A stretch of 64,000 nt of DNA from assembly GCA_000231825.2 (NCBI GenBank), contig JH720298.1, positions 439,742 through 503,741 of the forward strand. The letters run 5' to 3'. The notes under the pieces were generated by a model, which was not told the DNA's origin, did not search any database, and saw only the letters and a program-made list of their open reading frames with translations. This DNA is from Tetrahymena elliotti 4EA (Eukaryota > Ciliophora > Oligohymenophorea > Hymenostomatida > Tetrahymenidae). The translations under genes were made by a program, and so were the position numbers. Positions within the stretch are counted from its first letter, which is position 1, and each line of letters opens with the position of its first letter. Below, piece after piece: positions 47,901-60,400 of the stretch.

Positions 47901-50433
47901 GCTTGCTATTAATCTCTGCTAATAATGGATTTATCTATATCATCAATTTTTCCAAAAAGGAATACTTATTTACAGCTAGATTGATTGGATACATAGATAT
48001 TCCTTAATTAATAAAATATCATCAATCAGAAGAAAAAGAAGACTTGATTCCAAGCTTATCCCATAATCCATAGAATCAATTGTCTTCTTAAGAATCTCTT
48101 CAAATTCCTATTTCTTAATTTTTATAATCTCAGACAACTAAAAACTTGATATCACCTAACCTAGCTCTTAGGGTATAAAAGACTAATATAGATTACAACT
48201 ATCTAAACTCTCCTTTATCACAATCTCCTCAGCCGTAACAAAAAAATATTTTGAAATTTTAATAAATTTTTATTTTTTGAAAAATAGTTATCCAGGTGCA
48301 AATAATATATTTACTTCAACAACTTCAAAGATAATTGCAGCTAATAGATTTGTTTTACCATAGATAAGCTAAATTCAGAATGGTTTCTTAGATAAAAATT
48401 AGAACAACTCTTAAAGATAAAGTAGTATTTAGTAAGATGAATAACAGCCACAGTTATAACAATAATAGTAACAGCAACTTTAAATGTAGTAAAATTAGCA
48501 AACATAATCATTACAATAAGAATAAATTAATGAAACTCAAAATAATGAGAAAGAGTAAAATGATTAAAGTAAGAAAATGATTTTTGTAAATAAAATTCTG
48601 CTTGATACTTAAATAAATGAAGACTCAATAAACTAAATGGATAAATAAAGTAAAGATGAAGTTATAGATAACAATAATAGAAATATATCTTCAGCTAACA
48701 GCAACAAAAGCTAAGAATAAGTCAAAATAACTAAATTTTTACTATACTGCTCTCTAAATAAAGGAGATCTCTTAGGAATTGATTTACTTCCTTTTTGTCA
48801 ATAATTTGACAATATTACTTATGCAGAGCATTGTAATACAAGAATTAACTATAATGCATTCAGAGGAAATACTGAAAATTTCTTAAAAGTAAAAGTTCAA
48901 AATTTATTTAATGTTTAAAAACCACAAAAAACCTAAAACAAATTAACAAAATAAGCTTTCTTTTTAGGTGGTTTAATTAGGTTTGAGCAGATAGATATAT
49001 CAACATTATATAGATATTGATTGATATTTAACTTAATCTAAATCGAGCCAACTAGGGTTGATCCAATATATCGAATTTCAGATATATATTTGTTCAATAA
49101 CAATATATTAAAAATTTCGATATCGACTGATGTTAATCTATATAGAGCCAACCCTAGGCTTAATTTTATTTAGCTGAGTTGGTTTTTCAATTTTAATCTA
49201 TTTTTAAAGAAATTAGAAGAATATTTAATAGATCAAATTTAAATAAAAATATTTTTAAAATTATAGAGTATTGAGCAAATAAAGAATGAAAAGATGTCTT
49301 AGTAGGGTTAGCTGAAAGTTAATGCAGAAGGCAGAAAATGTTCTGAAAAATAATTGAATCAAACAATTTACAAAAATATAAAATTTTATAAACAAGGAGC
49401 TCATAAGGATATAATGACTTCTTTAAAAATGATAAATCTATAAGAGCCTTATTTATTAACTAGCAGCATGGATTGCTTTATCAAAGTTTGGAGTAAGGAT
49501 ACAGGAGACTTAAAAGCAAGTCTTAATATTAATCACCCTCTTCCATTAACTTGGAATATAGAAAAAGATATTCTTTAAGATGGCAAAAAGAAGATCGTTT
49601 TTGCATTAAAAATTTTAGATGTAATTTACAAGAAATATTCAAAAGAGCTTTCTTTCTAGGAATAAAGGAAGGTAAAAATAACAGACTTTTTGGCTAATAT
49701 TTTAACTTCTTAAATAGATGCAGAGACATTCACTTAAAATAGCCAAGAAAAAAAGGAATAGCTTTATGAAAAGTTACGTAAGATTCCCATTACAGAATGG
49801 ATATCTAAACTCGTTGATCCTAAAGAATATAAAGGAGAAATTGTTTTAATGAAAGACCAGTATTCTCCTAGAGATCTTAAATACGAAAAAAGCAAATAGT
49901 TCTTTTAGACAGAATTAACAGGTCCCAGTCTGAAAAGAATGGAAGCTAACAAAAGAGTTGCTATGGCAACTAAAGCTTGGAAGTAAGAAAACGAGACAAA
50001 GGAAGCTGAACTAGAAAACTAGTTAAAAAATGAAAACAATTTTTTAAAAAACTACAAATATGAAGAGAGAGAAGAAATTGTTCAATTTCTTGAAGCTAAT
50101 TACAGAGACAAACTCATCAACAACGAGTTCTCAAAAATCTTAGAAGAATTTTCAAAGCCAACTCAAGATTTCTAAAAAAAATTAGACCTTCATTTGTTTT
50201 AAAAAAAGTAATATTATCTTTATTTTCAATTACAAAGAGAAACCTTAATTGAAACAAAATAAAATTATTTTTCATAAACACTTCTCCTTTAAGCAAAAAT
50301 AAGGCAAATGAATTTATAGTATCTAAATATTTTGAAAGATAATTTAATTGTAAATGGAATTATAATTTAATTTTACAAATCTTAAAGGTTAATTTAAGAT
50401 TATTTGAGAATCATATAATCAGTTAGTTTATGA
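44921..50433 (+). CDS. Large WD40-repeat protein (WDR49/WDR64-like)
   Basis: This multi-exon gene starts MDNSLHSINKLNLN; exon 1 is 44921-45313, exon 2 starts at 45385, and the stop is TGA at 50431. The first 130 residues are helical with no WD motif. From about 46450 many WD40 repeats follow, with clear GH/WD endings: LITIWDFNKG, GTIKIWDIRT, ISAGWDSNIKV and SSMDCFIKVWSKDTG. The text FWDRS...NIWYLEFPNCWVTTD resembles the WDR49/WDR64 group of cilium-linked WD proteins; that assignment is from memory and tentative. A long Gln/Asn/Ser-rich insertion (about 48010-48740) separates the propellers from a C-terminal WD unit and a final coiled coil (MEANKRVAMATKAWKQENE). Exon limits between 46030 and 46450 (a gap of about 410 nt) were not resolved. 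Confidence 0.75.
48969..49256 (+). repeat. Intron with an internal direct repeat
   Basis: This intron of the WD40 gene runs from a GT at about 48969 to an AG just before the exon SIEQIKNEKM. It holds two copies of a block near 49007-49055 and 49117-49160: 'gatattgattgatattta' then 'aatctaaatcgagccaac', against 'gatatcgactgatgtta' then 'atctatatagagccaac'. Each is followed by 'tagggttg' or its near-reverse 'ccctagg'. The GC-richer words stand out from ordinary introns here. Confidence 0.6.
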
Positions 50434-50697
50434 AAATTGAGTTATGAAAACAATTTCAAAAGATTTAAATGATAAAATTTAAAAAACCATTTAAGAAAAG
50501 ATAAAATGATAAAATTATCAAGGAGAATAAAATAATTAAATTGTTTTAGAATTAAAATAAAACAACAATTAACCCAAATTTTGATTCAAAATATATTTAT
50601 GAAAATCAAAAATAAATCCAAAAAAACTTTTATTTTTTATTTAATAATGTTGTATTAATGAATTGTAAAAAATAGACAAAAGTAGATGATTTAGTAA

Positions 50698-52233
50698 ATG
50701 AATTCCTCTAATCAAAGTCAGTTTGATAACCATAAAAAAAGAAATACAAAAGCATTGATTATGCACAATGGTTAACTATAGTCATAAACTAATTTGTAAT
50801 AGAATAATTAATTGTAGCCTAGATTAAGTCACTAAAGTGATAAGCAAGCTCTTAACCATATTTCAGACGTTTAAGATAATAATGAAGTAATGATACCTGC
50901 ATTAGTATCAAAAAGAAGACAACAAAGTTAATTGTCAATTTAGAAAAATAAATTAAAAGATTCAATTGATGAAAAGTAAATTTAATAAAAGAAATCATAA
51001 GGTATGAAAAAGAGGCAAAATGTAAAATAAATTGAAAAATCTATTAATTTTTATGAGTATGCAAACTCCAAGGACCTAATTAGCCATAAACTGTAATCTC
51101 CTTAGAAATTATATAGCAATTAACAGTTGTAGATGATCTCTAAAAATTTAAATCAAAGCTAAAATACAAAAATTTCCTAAAATTAACTACTTGATAGTAC
51201 TATTGACAATTAATCTACAATGCTTTAAGCAAACTTGAGTTAAATATAAAATGAAATTACATCTATGTAAGAAAACAGTTAAGTAAATGATGTTCACTAG
51301 AGCTCTCAGGTGAATCTTGCTTCCTCTATGATAAAAAACAATTCAACAACAATTGGAAATAATTCTACTGTACTTAATATAACTTAAGAAGATCAAAGTT
51401 AAGTTAAACAGAAACCATTTAAAGAAGGAGTTCATAAAATGAATAAACTCTCTTAAGTTCTGAGAAACATGGATTCAAAGATAAAGAGGGCTTAATAGCA
51501 TTTTAATGATGACTCTATCATTTCACTATTCCTTTAAAATAGAAAAATGAATTAACAGCAAGACTAAGAAGAGCTAACTATTCATTCTTAATAGAAAGAC
51601 AAGGAATCTAAATAGCATAAAGTAAGTGCAAATTCTTCTTTAATTCTACCACAAATAAAAATTACTGACTAAAGCCACATCAATAACAACAACACTAGCT
51701 AGCTAACAGATAACAACTCTATGATGCTGAATGACATAGTTAAAGAATTTGATTAAAAATCAAATTAATTTAAACCAAAATCAACTAAAAATAAACATAA
51801 CCAATCTTCATAAATTCTAACTAAAAATGGATTAGATGTTCTTAAAAAAATAATTTATGATATACCTACTGATCCAAAAGCATAATATAATAGCATTAAT
51901 ACTAGTTTAAAAGGACCAATAAACAAGCGCTCTAACTTAAATTAATCAACCCCAAATTTATTCACTTACTAAATTAGCAAGTCTAAAATAAATTATTTGC
52001 CTGTTAATAATTAAAGTTCTAATTCATTTTTGTAAAATTAAAATGAATCTGATGATGTTTTAGTTAAAATTTAAGATTCTTTGAATCAGTAACCAATTGT
52101 TGCACAAAAACTTATGCTATATAAAAAAACTCTAAATAATAATATATAAAAGGCATTCAACTTATACCAAAGTATAGAAGATTCACTTGCTAGTGTGACA
52201 CCTATTAATATTAATCAATCAAAAGATAAATGA
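50698..52233 (+). CDS. Gln/Asn/Ser-rich intronless protein
   Basis: A single frame of exactly 512 codons (511 residues) runs from ATG at 50698 to TGA at 52231; the first residues are MNSSNQSQFDNHKKRN. It is dominated by Gln, Asn, Ser and Lys, with short basic stretches (SKRRQQSQ, KKRQNVKQ) and repeated Ser/Asn motifs. No membrane segment and no known domain are seen. It starts about 265 bp after the WD40 gene's stop in the same direction. A disordered regulatory or RNA-binding role would be usual for such sequences, but this is only analogy. The absence of TGA over 1.5 kb in DNA of this composition supports a true gene. Confidence 0.65.
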
Positions 52234-53143
52234 AAATAAAAAATCATAGCCTTGTTAAATTATTGTATATTTTATATTTATATCTTTAAAAAATTATTTT
52301 AAGAAATAATTTACTGTTCATTTTCATAAATCTATAAAAAAAATAAATTAAATTTAGAATTTAAACATTAATAAAAGTTAACTAAGTTTGAATTTAACAA
52401 TATTCGTTAGTCTTTTAAGAATAGAAATAAGTTCTAATTCATCATGAGAAGAATAAATATCATGAGAAAAACTTTTTTTCTAAAAATTTAATAAATATTT
52501 TAAAAAGCTAGACATAATTTTTTAATTTATTAATTGTAGATTAGATTGATCTTTACCAGTAAATCAAAAAATAAAATTTGCCTAAATATCAAATTTATCC
52601 ATCTTTAAAATGTTTATTATTAATACTAAAAAAATATTAATACTCCAAACAGAAATAATACTTAAAATTAAATCTTTTTACTTTCTTTTTTAATATTTTG
52701 AACAACTAAATAAAAAAAATAAAATATCAAACTTGATTAGCTAATAAATTTCCATAAGTTAAAATAGAAATTTATTGAAAATAAAATAGGAATTTGATTT
52801 AAAAAAGAAAAAATATTTAAAGAAATAAATTCAATTATTTTGTTCTGTTAAAATTGACACAAGATGATATTTTAGAATTTTTCAGATAAATCTTTATAAT
52901 AAATAAAAAAGGAAAGCAATAAATGATGCTGTAGAAAAAGATAAAAATAGAAAATATTATTCATTGATTAAGCTAATAGAATTTATTTAACTTAATATTT
53001 AAAACAAGTAAAATATTTTATACCAGGTAATTTTGATAGTAGTTTTCTAAAATGAACATTAATTATCTATTTTGAAAGCTTTTTATTAAATATAGCGATT
53101 CGTTTTCTTTTTAAAGTTAATTAATTATTGATTGATTGGTTTT
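52234..53143. other. Convergent spacer
   Basis: About 0.9 kb between the 3' ends of the Gln-rich gene (plus) and the first MFS gene (minus). It is AT-rich with no repeat, RNA or ORF that I can support. Confidence 0.45.
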
Positions 53144-54469
53144 TCATTATTTTAATAAATGATTAATAGTTTGACATTTGGTTTTAAAGTAAAGCCAAAT
53201 ATTTACAATAGTATATAAAATTATGAAAAATCCTACTCCTTAGAAAGACAATTAGTAAGAATTCGTTTTGTACACTACTATGCCTATTATTAAAAAGGCA
53301 ATCATAGATTATAAGTCTTTAAAGCTTCTAATTAAGCCATAAGCCTTTCCTGTTGATTACTTTTTTACAAATTTTCCAAGCATGGGAAACATCGCAACTA
53401 CTCTCATGTTATAACCCAAGCCAATAATAACAGTTCCTAGTATAGGGTCATATTGAGTTAAAATAAATTACCCAAACAGAGAAGCAAAACTAGAGTATAG
53501 AAGCCACTCATGGCCTTTTTATAGCCAATCATAGCCCATTCCCATAAGCCAGTTAAAAAAACCATAAAATGAGCATATAGATGCTATTCTTGTAGAATCT
53601 AATGTGTTTATTTTCCAATAAGATGAGAGATATGCAGGTAATAAGGCATCAATAACATTAGTTACCAGCAAGCTAGATGCAATAATAAATCCATAGAGCC
53701 AAAATTCTGCTGTAAAAGATGTAATCTACTACCATTATGATTCTTCAGATTTATCAGATTATTACTAATCTGAGCTCTAATTTTAATTAGTCTATGATTC
53801 TGTATCTGATATAATCTGCAATTAAAACTCCTATTTTAATTTCTCTTCAATATAATAAGTCATATATGAAGCAAATAGAGAAAAGCAAGTAAGACCAAAC
53901 GTAAACAACAAGGCAGACTCCAGACCATATTTACTTGCTATGGCAGGTTAAAGTATTAGGACCACACATTTACCAATTAAAACTGAAGAAGAGTGGATAC
54001 CAAATAAAAATCCTTTTTCATTTTCAGCAACATACTAATTAAGAAAAGACTTAGACGATGTTTGAATAGTTTGCATAGATAAGAATACAAGTACTCTCCC
54101 TACGAAAAAAAACCAGAAGAGATTAAAGTAATAAGATGCATAGATCATGAATTACCCTAAAACAATAACAAAAGCCTAAACTATCATGACTATAGAATTA
54201 GAATATAGATCGCAAAGGAGTCCTATGAAAAATGAAAGAAATATTAGGACAAATAAAGAAAGCGATTATGCCAAATTGAAGTAAAACTCAAACGACTCTG
54301 CATAATCTTTTGCAAAGTGATCTTTCCAATAATCATGTAGGGAAGGAGCTTCAGACATAGCATAAATGCTACCAAGTGTTGCTAAACAAATCCAAATAGC
54401 AATGGGATAGTTTGTTTTTATGTCATCACTTGTAACAGGATTGACTTTAACTTCTTTCTATTTTATCAT
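53144..54469 (-). CDS. Major facilitator superfamily transporter, copy 1
   Basis: A single frame of 442 codons (441 residues) has about twelve hydrophobic segments in two halves joined by a polar Ser/Gln loop (residues about 215-245). The start is MIKQKEVKVNPVTSDD, followed by IWICLATLG as TM1. The motif-A position after TM2 reads GLLCDLYSNS, so the usual G-x3-D is partly kept. The second half has GYDWLQKGHEW and STGKAYGLIRSFKDLQSMIA; the latter resembles the MFSD1 group of lysosomal-type MFS proteins, though the substrate is unknown. It is closely similar over its whole length to the next gene (54924-56222) in the same orientation, so it is a tandem duplicate. The TAA just before the TGA stop is read as Gln. 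Confidence 0.85.
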
Positions 54470-54923
54470 AATTTTTAATTAATTCAAAGTATTATTCATA
54501 CATGTTCTAAATGAATTATGTGATTTATTATTAAGATTTGTTTTATAATTCAAAACTATTAAATAAATTAATGAACAATTAATCATCTTTTGAAATCTAA
54601 CTCAAAATGAATATACACAGAAAGTATTCAATAATTCGTGATGCTGTTTTCATCAATTTTTAATTTATCACAATTTTTTGTATTTTTCAACTGTTTCTTT
54701 GAAATTAAAATTTTGATTTTTCACCTAAAATACCTAAAATGAAGAAATGAATGAAGACTAAATGTATATTAAACTTTGGAAACTAGCTAGAACTAGAAGT
54801 AGAACTAATTGCTAAATTAATTTCCATTAATTAACATATAATAATTAATTTAAATTATTTTTATATTTTGGTATAGTAGTAGTAATTAATTAAATAAATA
54901 AAATATACTCTGAGGGTTAAGCA
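54470..54923. other. Spacer between the MFS duplicates
   Basis: This 454 bp, between the start of MFS copy 1 and the end of copy 2, is AT-rich with no coding signal. It should contain the promoter of copy 1. Confidence 0.5.
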
Positions 54924-56222
54924 TCATTTATCATAATACTTTACCTTTAAGTATAGGATTATATTTATTAGAGTGTAAAAAGCTATAAAGAAAGCTAGGC
55001 CTTCAAAAGATGACTGATATGAGTGACTTTATTTAACAGCAATACCAATTATCAAGAAAGCTATCATAGATTACAAATCTTTAAAACTTCTTATCAAGCC
55101 AAAAGCTTTTCCAGTTGACTCCTTTTTAACAAATTTACCTAATAAAGGGAGCATAGCTACTACTCTCATGTTATATCCCAGGCCAACAAGTAATGTTCCT
55201 ATTACTGGATCATATTATGTTAATACAAATTATCCAATAAGTGAAGAAAAACTAGAAAATAACATCCACTCATGGCCTTTTTACAACGAGTCATATCCTA
55301 TACCCATAAGCCAATTAAAAAAGCCATAAAGAGTACAAAGAGAAGCTATTCTGGTTGCACTGATAGTTTCAATTTTCCAATAAGATGAAATATATGCTGG
55401 TAATAAAGTATCAATAACATTTGTTACTAATATGCTTGATGCAACTATAAAACCAAAAAGCCAATAATCAACACTAAATGATTTTACTTGCTCTAGCTAA
55501 GATTACTAACTTTCCTATTATTGTATTTACAACATTTTAGATTCATTCTCTAGTGTAGATATATTTTCTAAAGCAGTTAATTCTTGTTATTATTTTTTTA
55601 TGTTTTCCTCTAAGTAATACAACAGGAATGAAATAACTAACGATATACAAGTTTATGCAAATGTGAGCAGTAAGGCTGCTTCCAGTCCATAGTTTTAAAC
55701 AATAAGAGGCTATACAATTAATACAACGCATTTACTAATCAAAATACTAGAAGAATTAATGCCAAATATAAACGCTTTCTCTTTTTCAGCTACATATTAG
55801 TTTAAGTAGGCCTTAGTAGTAATGACGATAGTTTAAACTGCTAAGTAAATTAAGATTCTAGCTATGAAAAAAAACCAAAAGAAATTCCAATAGAAAGATG
55901 CATACATAAGAAATTAACCAAATACTACTATGATTGTTTGGCCTATCAATACTATTGAATTAGAGTATAGATCGCAAAGTACACCTGTTATAAATGAAAG
56001 AAAAATAAGTGCTACCATCGATACTGAACTAGCTAAGTTAAAGTAAAATTCAAAGCTTGAGCTGTAATCCTTTTCAAAATAACTCTTCCAGTAATCATGA
56101 AGAGTTGGTCCCTCACACATTGAATAAAAAACACCAATATTAGCTAAACAAATCCAAATTGACATTGGGTAGTTTGTTGGCTTTTCAACTTTTGGAATTG
56201 CTTTTTTCTAATCTAATTTCAT
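54924..56222 (-). CDS. Major facilitator superfamily transporter, copy 2
   Basis: A 433-codon intronless frame (432 residues) starts MKLDQKKAIPKVEKPTNYP and ends ...LKVKYYDK then TGA. It has twelve hydrophobic segments. The order of motifs matches copy 1: SIWICLANIGVFYSM, LHDYWKSYFEKDY, GVLCDLYSNSIV, YGFFNWLMGIGYD, LGYNMRVVAMLP and STGKAFGLIRSFKDLQ. The central loop (residues about 205-235) is Gln/Ser/Glu-rich and is the least conserved part between copies. Differences are spread along the protein rather than clustered, so the duplication is not very recent. Substrate and membrane are unknown. Intronless structure in both copies suggests they descend from one ancestor by local duplication. 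Confidence 0.85.
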
Positions 56223-57410
56223 TCAATTTTTTTATCTATGCTAAAGTATGCTTGCTTTTTCACTGAATAGATATTTTTTTTAAATTAATAAGAGTTTGAA
56301 TGTTTTATTTATTTATTATTTCTTAATAAAATACAATGTCTCAACTCTTTAGTTGAATATATGCTATTCAAACTAATTATTTGAAAAACCTTATTAAATA
56401 GTAGTTTCTAAAATTTTAATTAAGATATTTTTTTAAGACAATATTACTGTAGTTTTATTTACAAAAATTAAGATTTGGTAATTTAAATTACTTGAGATTT
56501 GTAATTCTTTAAAAGATTGTTGTTGTTTTTATATTTACTTCTAAACATATCTAATAATTACAATTTATTTCAATCAATCTATTTAAAACAAAATCAAAAT
56601 GCACTATTTTTTCTTTGCAATTTGGAAACGAAATTAAAAATTTTTTGAAGGTGCACAAATTCAAAAATAAATAAATTATTTTTTTTTAATTTTTTTCTAT
56701 TTTGTGTAGGATCTTTCAAATACCTAACTATTGATAAATACTTCTAAAATAAAAATTTCAATGATAAAATCAACAATTTGTATTATGATTATTGAATTTA
56801 AGCTTATGCTAAATTTTATCCAGATTTTAATAATGATTGCTTATGAGATCTCTTAGTTTTTTTCAGGTGAAAGACTTATTAAATATATGAATGAAATCTA
56901 AAAAATATAAAATATGTTGAAATATTCCATAAGATAAGAAATAATTTGAAGTATTTTTTAAGGTAATTATTTATTTTAGGTTAAATTATTGAGTCCACCA
57001 TTTGATTAATTATTGATAGTTGATTACATAATTTATTTGTACAGAAATAAAAATTTTTAACTTTATTTAGAATGCGTAAACTAAAACTTTAAATAAATTT
57101 ATGATAAAAAATCAATTAAGTCTTCAAAATGTATTCAAGGTTTTAAATAAGATAATAAAAGAATTTTAAAAGCAAATAATAAGAATTGAAAAGATTCAGG
57201 ATTGGTGGATTATTGGAAATAAAAGAAAACATAAAGTATACATACTCACTAATTACTAATATACATTTTATCTTTTTTGATTAATTGAAATTTTATGGAG
57301 CTATTCAATATTAAATTCTAGTTTATTTTATTGTGTTAGTGCTTCGTTTTTTTGTTAATTTAATTTCCAAAACTTGAAGTTTTTTCTTTTTTAATCGATC
57401 AATCAATCAA
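56223..57410. other. Spacer with a probable decayed gene
   Basis: This lies between the MFS copy 2 start and the PGAP1-like gene end. The stretch 56700-57200 shows gene-like composition on the plus strand (listed as a pseudogene). The rest is AT-rich. A 'caat' microsatellite occurs at about 57400-57415, beside the stop of the PGAP1-like gene. Confidence 0.45.
56719..57200 (+). pseudogene. Candidate decayed protein gene
   Basis: One plus-strand frame reads like protein but is cut by four TGA codons: LTIDKYFQNKNFNDKINNLY and DY, stop; IQAYAKFYPDFNNDCL, stop; DLLVFFR, stop; KTYQIYE, stop; NLKNIKYVEIFHKIRNN. After a possible intron near 56960 another frame reads VKLLSPPFDQLLIVDYIIYL, then YLECVNQNFKQIYDK. 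The mix of Asp, Tyr, Phe, Pro and Cys is unlike the surrounding spacer. It may be a dead member of a ciliate family. Chance is the main alternative, because only TGA stops frames in this code. Confidence 0.3.
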
Positions 57411-60400
57411 TCAATACTATTGATTTTAAGGAATCTAAGTTACTATCGGTGCTTTCTGATTATGATAGTAGATAGCAAAGAACATTAGCAGATAAGATAT
57501 GACACATAGATAGTCGTTAGCCTATTGCACAGATTAAAATAAGAAAAAAAATAAGAGAAGAGACAGCAAAATAAAAACAATTTAAATAGGTGTTCTTAGA
57601 TTTCCTATAAGATTTTCTAACCTGGTCAATATAAAAAACCAGCAAACCATTGTAAAGAATTCATTTGAAAATTCTTCTGTAAACATAAGATTTTTAAATA
57701 ATTTGTGGCTATTTTGGAACTAAATTTATCCAGCTAATAAATTATGAATATTTAGAACGAAATAAAGCAAAATTAGATAAGCAAATCCATGAAGTATATT
57801 ATTGCTATGCCCAAAATCTGTTTTATTACCTTGCAGTATACCAAGCAAAATCCAAAACACTGCAAATAGAATTACCCATTTAAGATAGTAGTTTGTAAGA
57901 AAAATTAAAGGTATGAATAAAGTGATAGCATTCAAAAAGAAAAAATACTTGCTATAAGAGAATTTCTTAATCAATGATGATTGAGTTAAAATATACTTGA
58001 TAAGAGAGCACGCTAAAAAGCTAAAGAAAGAGATTACTTAGAAGATAAATTAGGCTAGAATATAAGTAGAAATAGTGATAAAAGTTATGATAAATGAGGT
58101 TAAAAAAGAGCTAGCATAATATTCTACTGGCTATAAATTGTAGTTATTATAGTTTTTTTGATCTCTCATTTCATCATTGAACAACCATTTTTATAAGGAT
58201 ATAATTGAAAAAATGGTAAGTCCATAACACAAAATTATTTTTGTAAGGTTATTACATATGATGTTGATATGAGAAGGTGCGTCTTAAAAGCAAGAAGGTT
58301 CGTAATACTTGATTTAAATAGAAATTAGCATGCAACATAATATAACGTGCATATTTAAGACAACAACTTTACCAAACTTTCCTATACTTCTACTGTATTC
58401 ATTTAAATTATTTTCTTGACTTAACATAATTTAATTGCCACTTCTTTAATTCATATTATTAGCAGCATTTTGATACCAAGCTCTTTTCTCATTTATTGAT
58501 TTATTTTTCAAAAACAAGTTATTAATTTCCTCACTTTTTGTATCGTGAATTAGAATCAAATCTTTATTGTGTGTATTTAATATATCTACATAATCACAAT
58601 CATTTTCTCCATAAGAAAAGCTGATGTGCAATCTAGAATTCATATTAAGATTCTTCAATATGAGAAGATTGTAATCTATCTTATTCCACTTCTCAAACTA
58701 AGTCAATTTAGATTATTAGCTAGAAAACCAAGAAAAAAGCCCTCCTTAAGCCTATGAACAATATTTATAGAAATAAACATCATCTATTCCTTCTATTTTG
58801 GCTTTCATTATTTGTTGGTTGCTTTTCCATTCTTTTAATAATTATAAAAAAATATTAATTTTATTCAAATTATTGATAAATATAGATTCTTATTATTATT
58901 CTTCAAATACCCAATTAAAAAATTTTTTCAAAAAAACAATTGTATTATTATTTTTCAAAATAATTGATTTTTAAAATGTTAATAGGGCAGGTAAATATTT
59001 AATATTAAGAATCAACGGTATATCTAAAAAAATTAAGATTTTCCATATCTTGTAAAAAAATAAAATAAAACAAAATACCTTCTTTCTTAATTTTGTTAAA
59101 GGGAAGTGTAATTTTTTCAGAATCTTAGTAATTTTAAATAGAGAAGAACATATTTTAATGAGTGTATGTAACATTAAATAATTGCTAATATTCATATTGT
59201 AGGTACGTGTCATTTCTTATTGTATAAATTAAATATATTTCTTTATTCTTAGGGTAGTGAGAGTGGAGATAAACAGTTGAAAAGAAGTAAGAGAAATCAG
59301 GAAATATTTCTTCTATTTCTAATTATTCGTTTTTGTTTAATCTTACTATTTTTTCTTAGTAATGAGAATCTTAATTTTCAATCAAGTTTTATTCTAGCTT
59401 TACATTTATTGTTTCATCTTCCATATATTCAAAACTTGATTTTTTTTAATTATGTCTTAATAAAAAGAAAGGCTTAGTCTTAAAGGTGAATATCTTCATA
59501 TTTTAGCTTGGGAGATTAGTTCTCATGTAGTAAATTAGATTGCTTGCTTTAATATTTTGAGTTGAAATCTTTACACAAAGCAGATTTTCTTTGTTCAGAA
59601 AAGATCTTGGATCTTATGTTGGATCTTAAGGTATTGATTATTTAGGAAAATTTAATCTTTTTCCCACTTACAAAAGGTCAAATGTTTAAGATTACTCAAA
59701 TTTTGGAATAAATTCAGCACATTAAGAATCCAAGTGTTTTTTATTAAAGGAAAAATAATCTCTATTGATTTAGTCTTCATAATGAATATCAAATTACTTG
59801 AAATAATGCTTTATCATATTTATATCCTTCTAAAATACATTATAGTACTTGTCCATTATAAAATATTTTGATAACAAGCTTAAAAAAGGTGTGTATGTTA
59901 AGATATCATCGTGCTAAAGAGTAACAAAGACATCTCTAAGCTCCTATGTATTAAAGTGAGCACTATTTTTTAACTTTAGTTTGAGATAAGTTTCTTCCGG
60001 TATGACTTGATTATCAGAAGAACCAGAGGTAAAACTCAAAAAAGTAATATCTGATAAAAGATTTTTAATTTCATTTAACTTATTATACATATTATTGTAT
60101 TTTGTAGAAAAAGCTGAATTAGAATTCAAAGGATGCTAAGTCAAAGGTGAATTTAAGAAAATCACTTATTATATCTTAACAACTAATTCTTCTTACATTT
60201 AGCTTAAAACATTTAAACACACAAGCCCACCCATAGAATGGCATATCAAGATGAGTTTTTCACTTGTTTTACTTGTTATATATTAAATAGCTCTTTGTAC
60301 TGAAGCCTACTCTTTTTCTATTAGAGTTACACTGAATGCTGAAAGAGCATTTTTGAAATCCATTGCATAAAATTTAAATTATTTTAACTTATTTTTCTGA

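Noticed and set aside
56762..56951. Plus-strand ATG-initiated frame of about 60 codons under the ciliate code
   Set aside because: It overlaps the more protein-like but TGA-interrupted frame, is hydrophobic by AT content, and has no start context or family feature.
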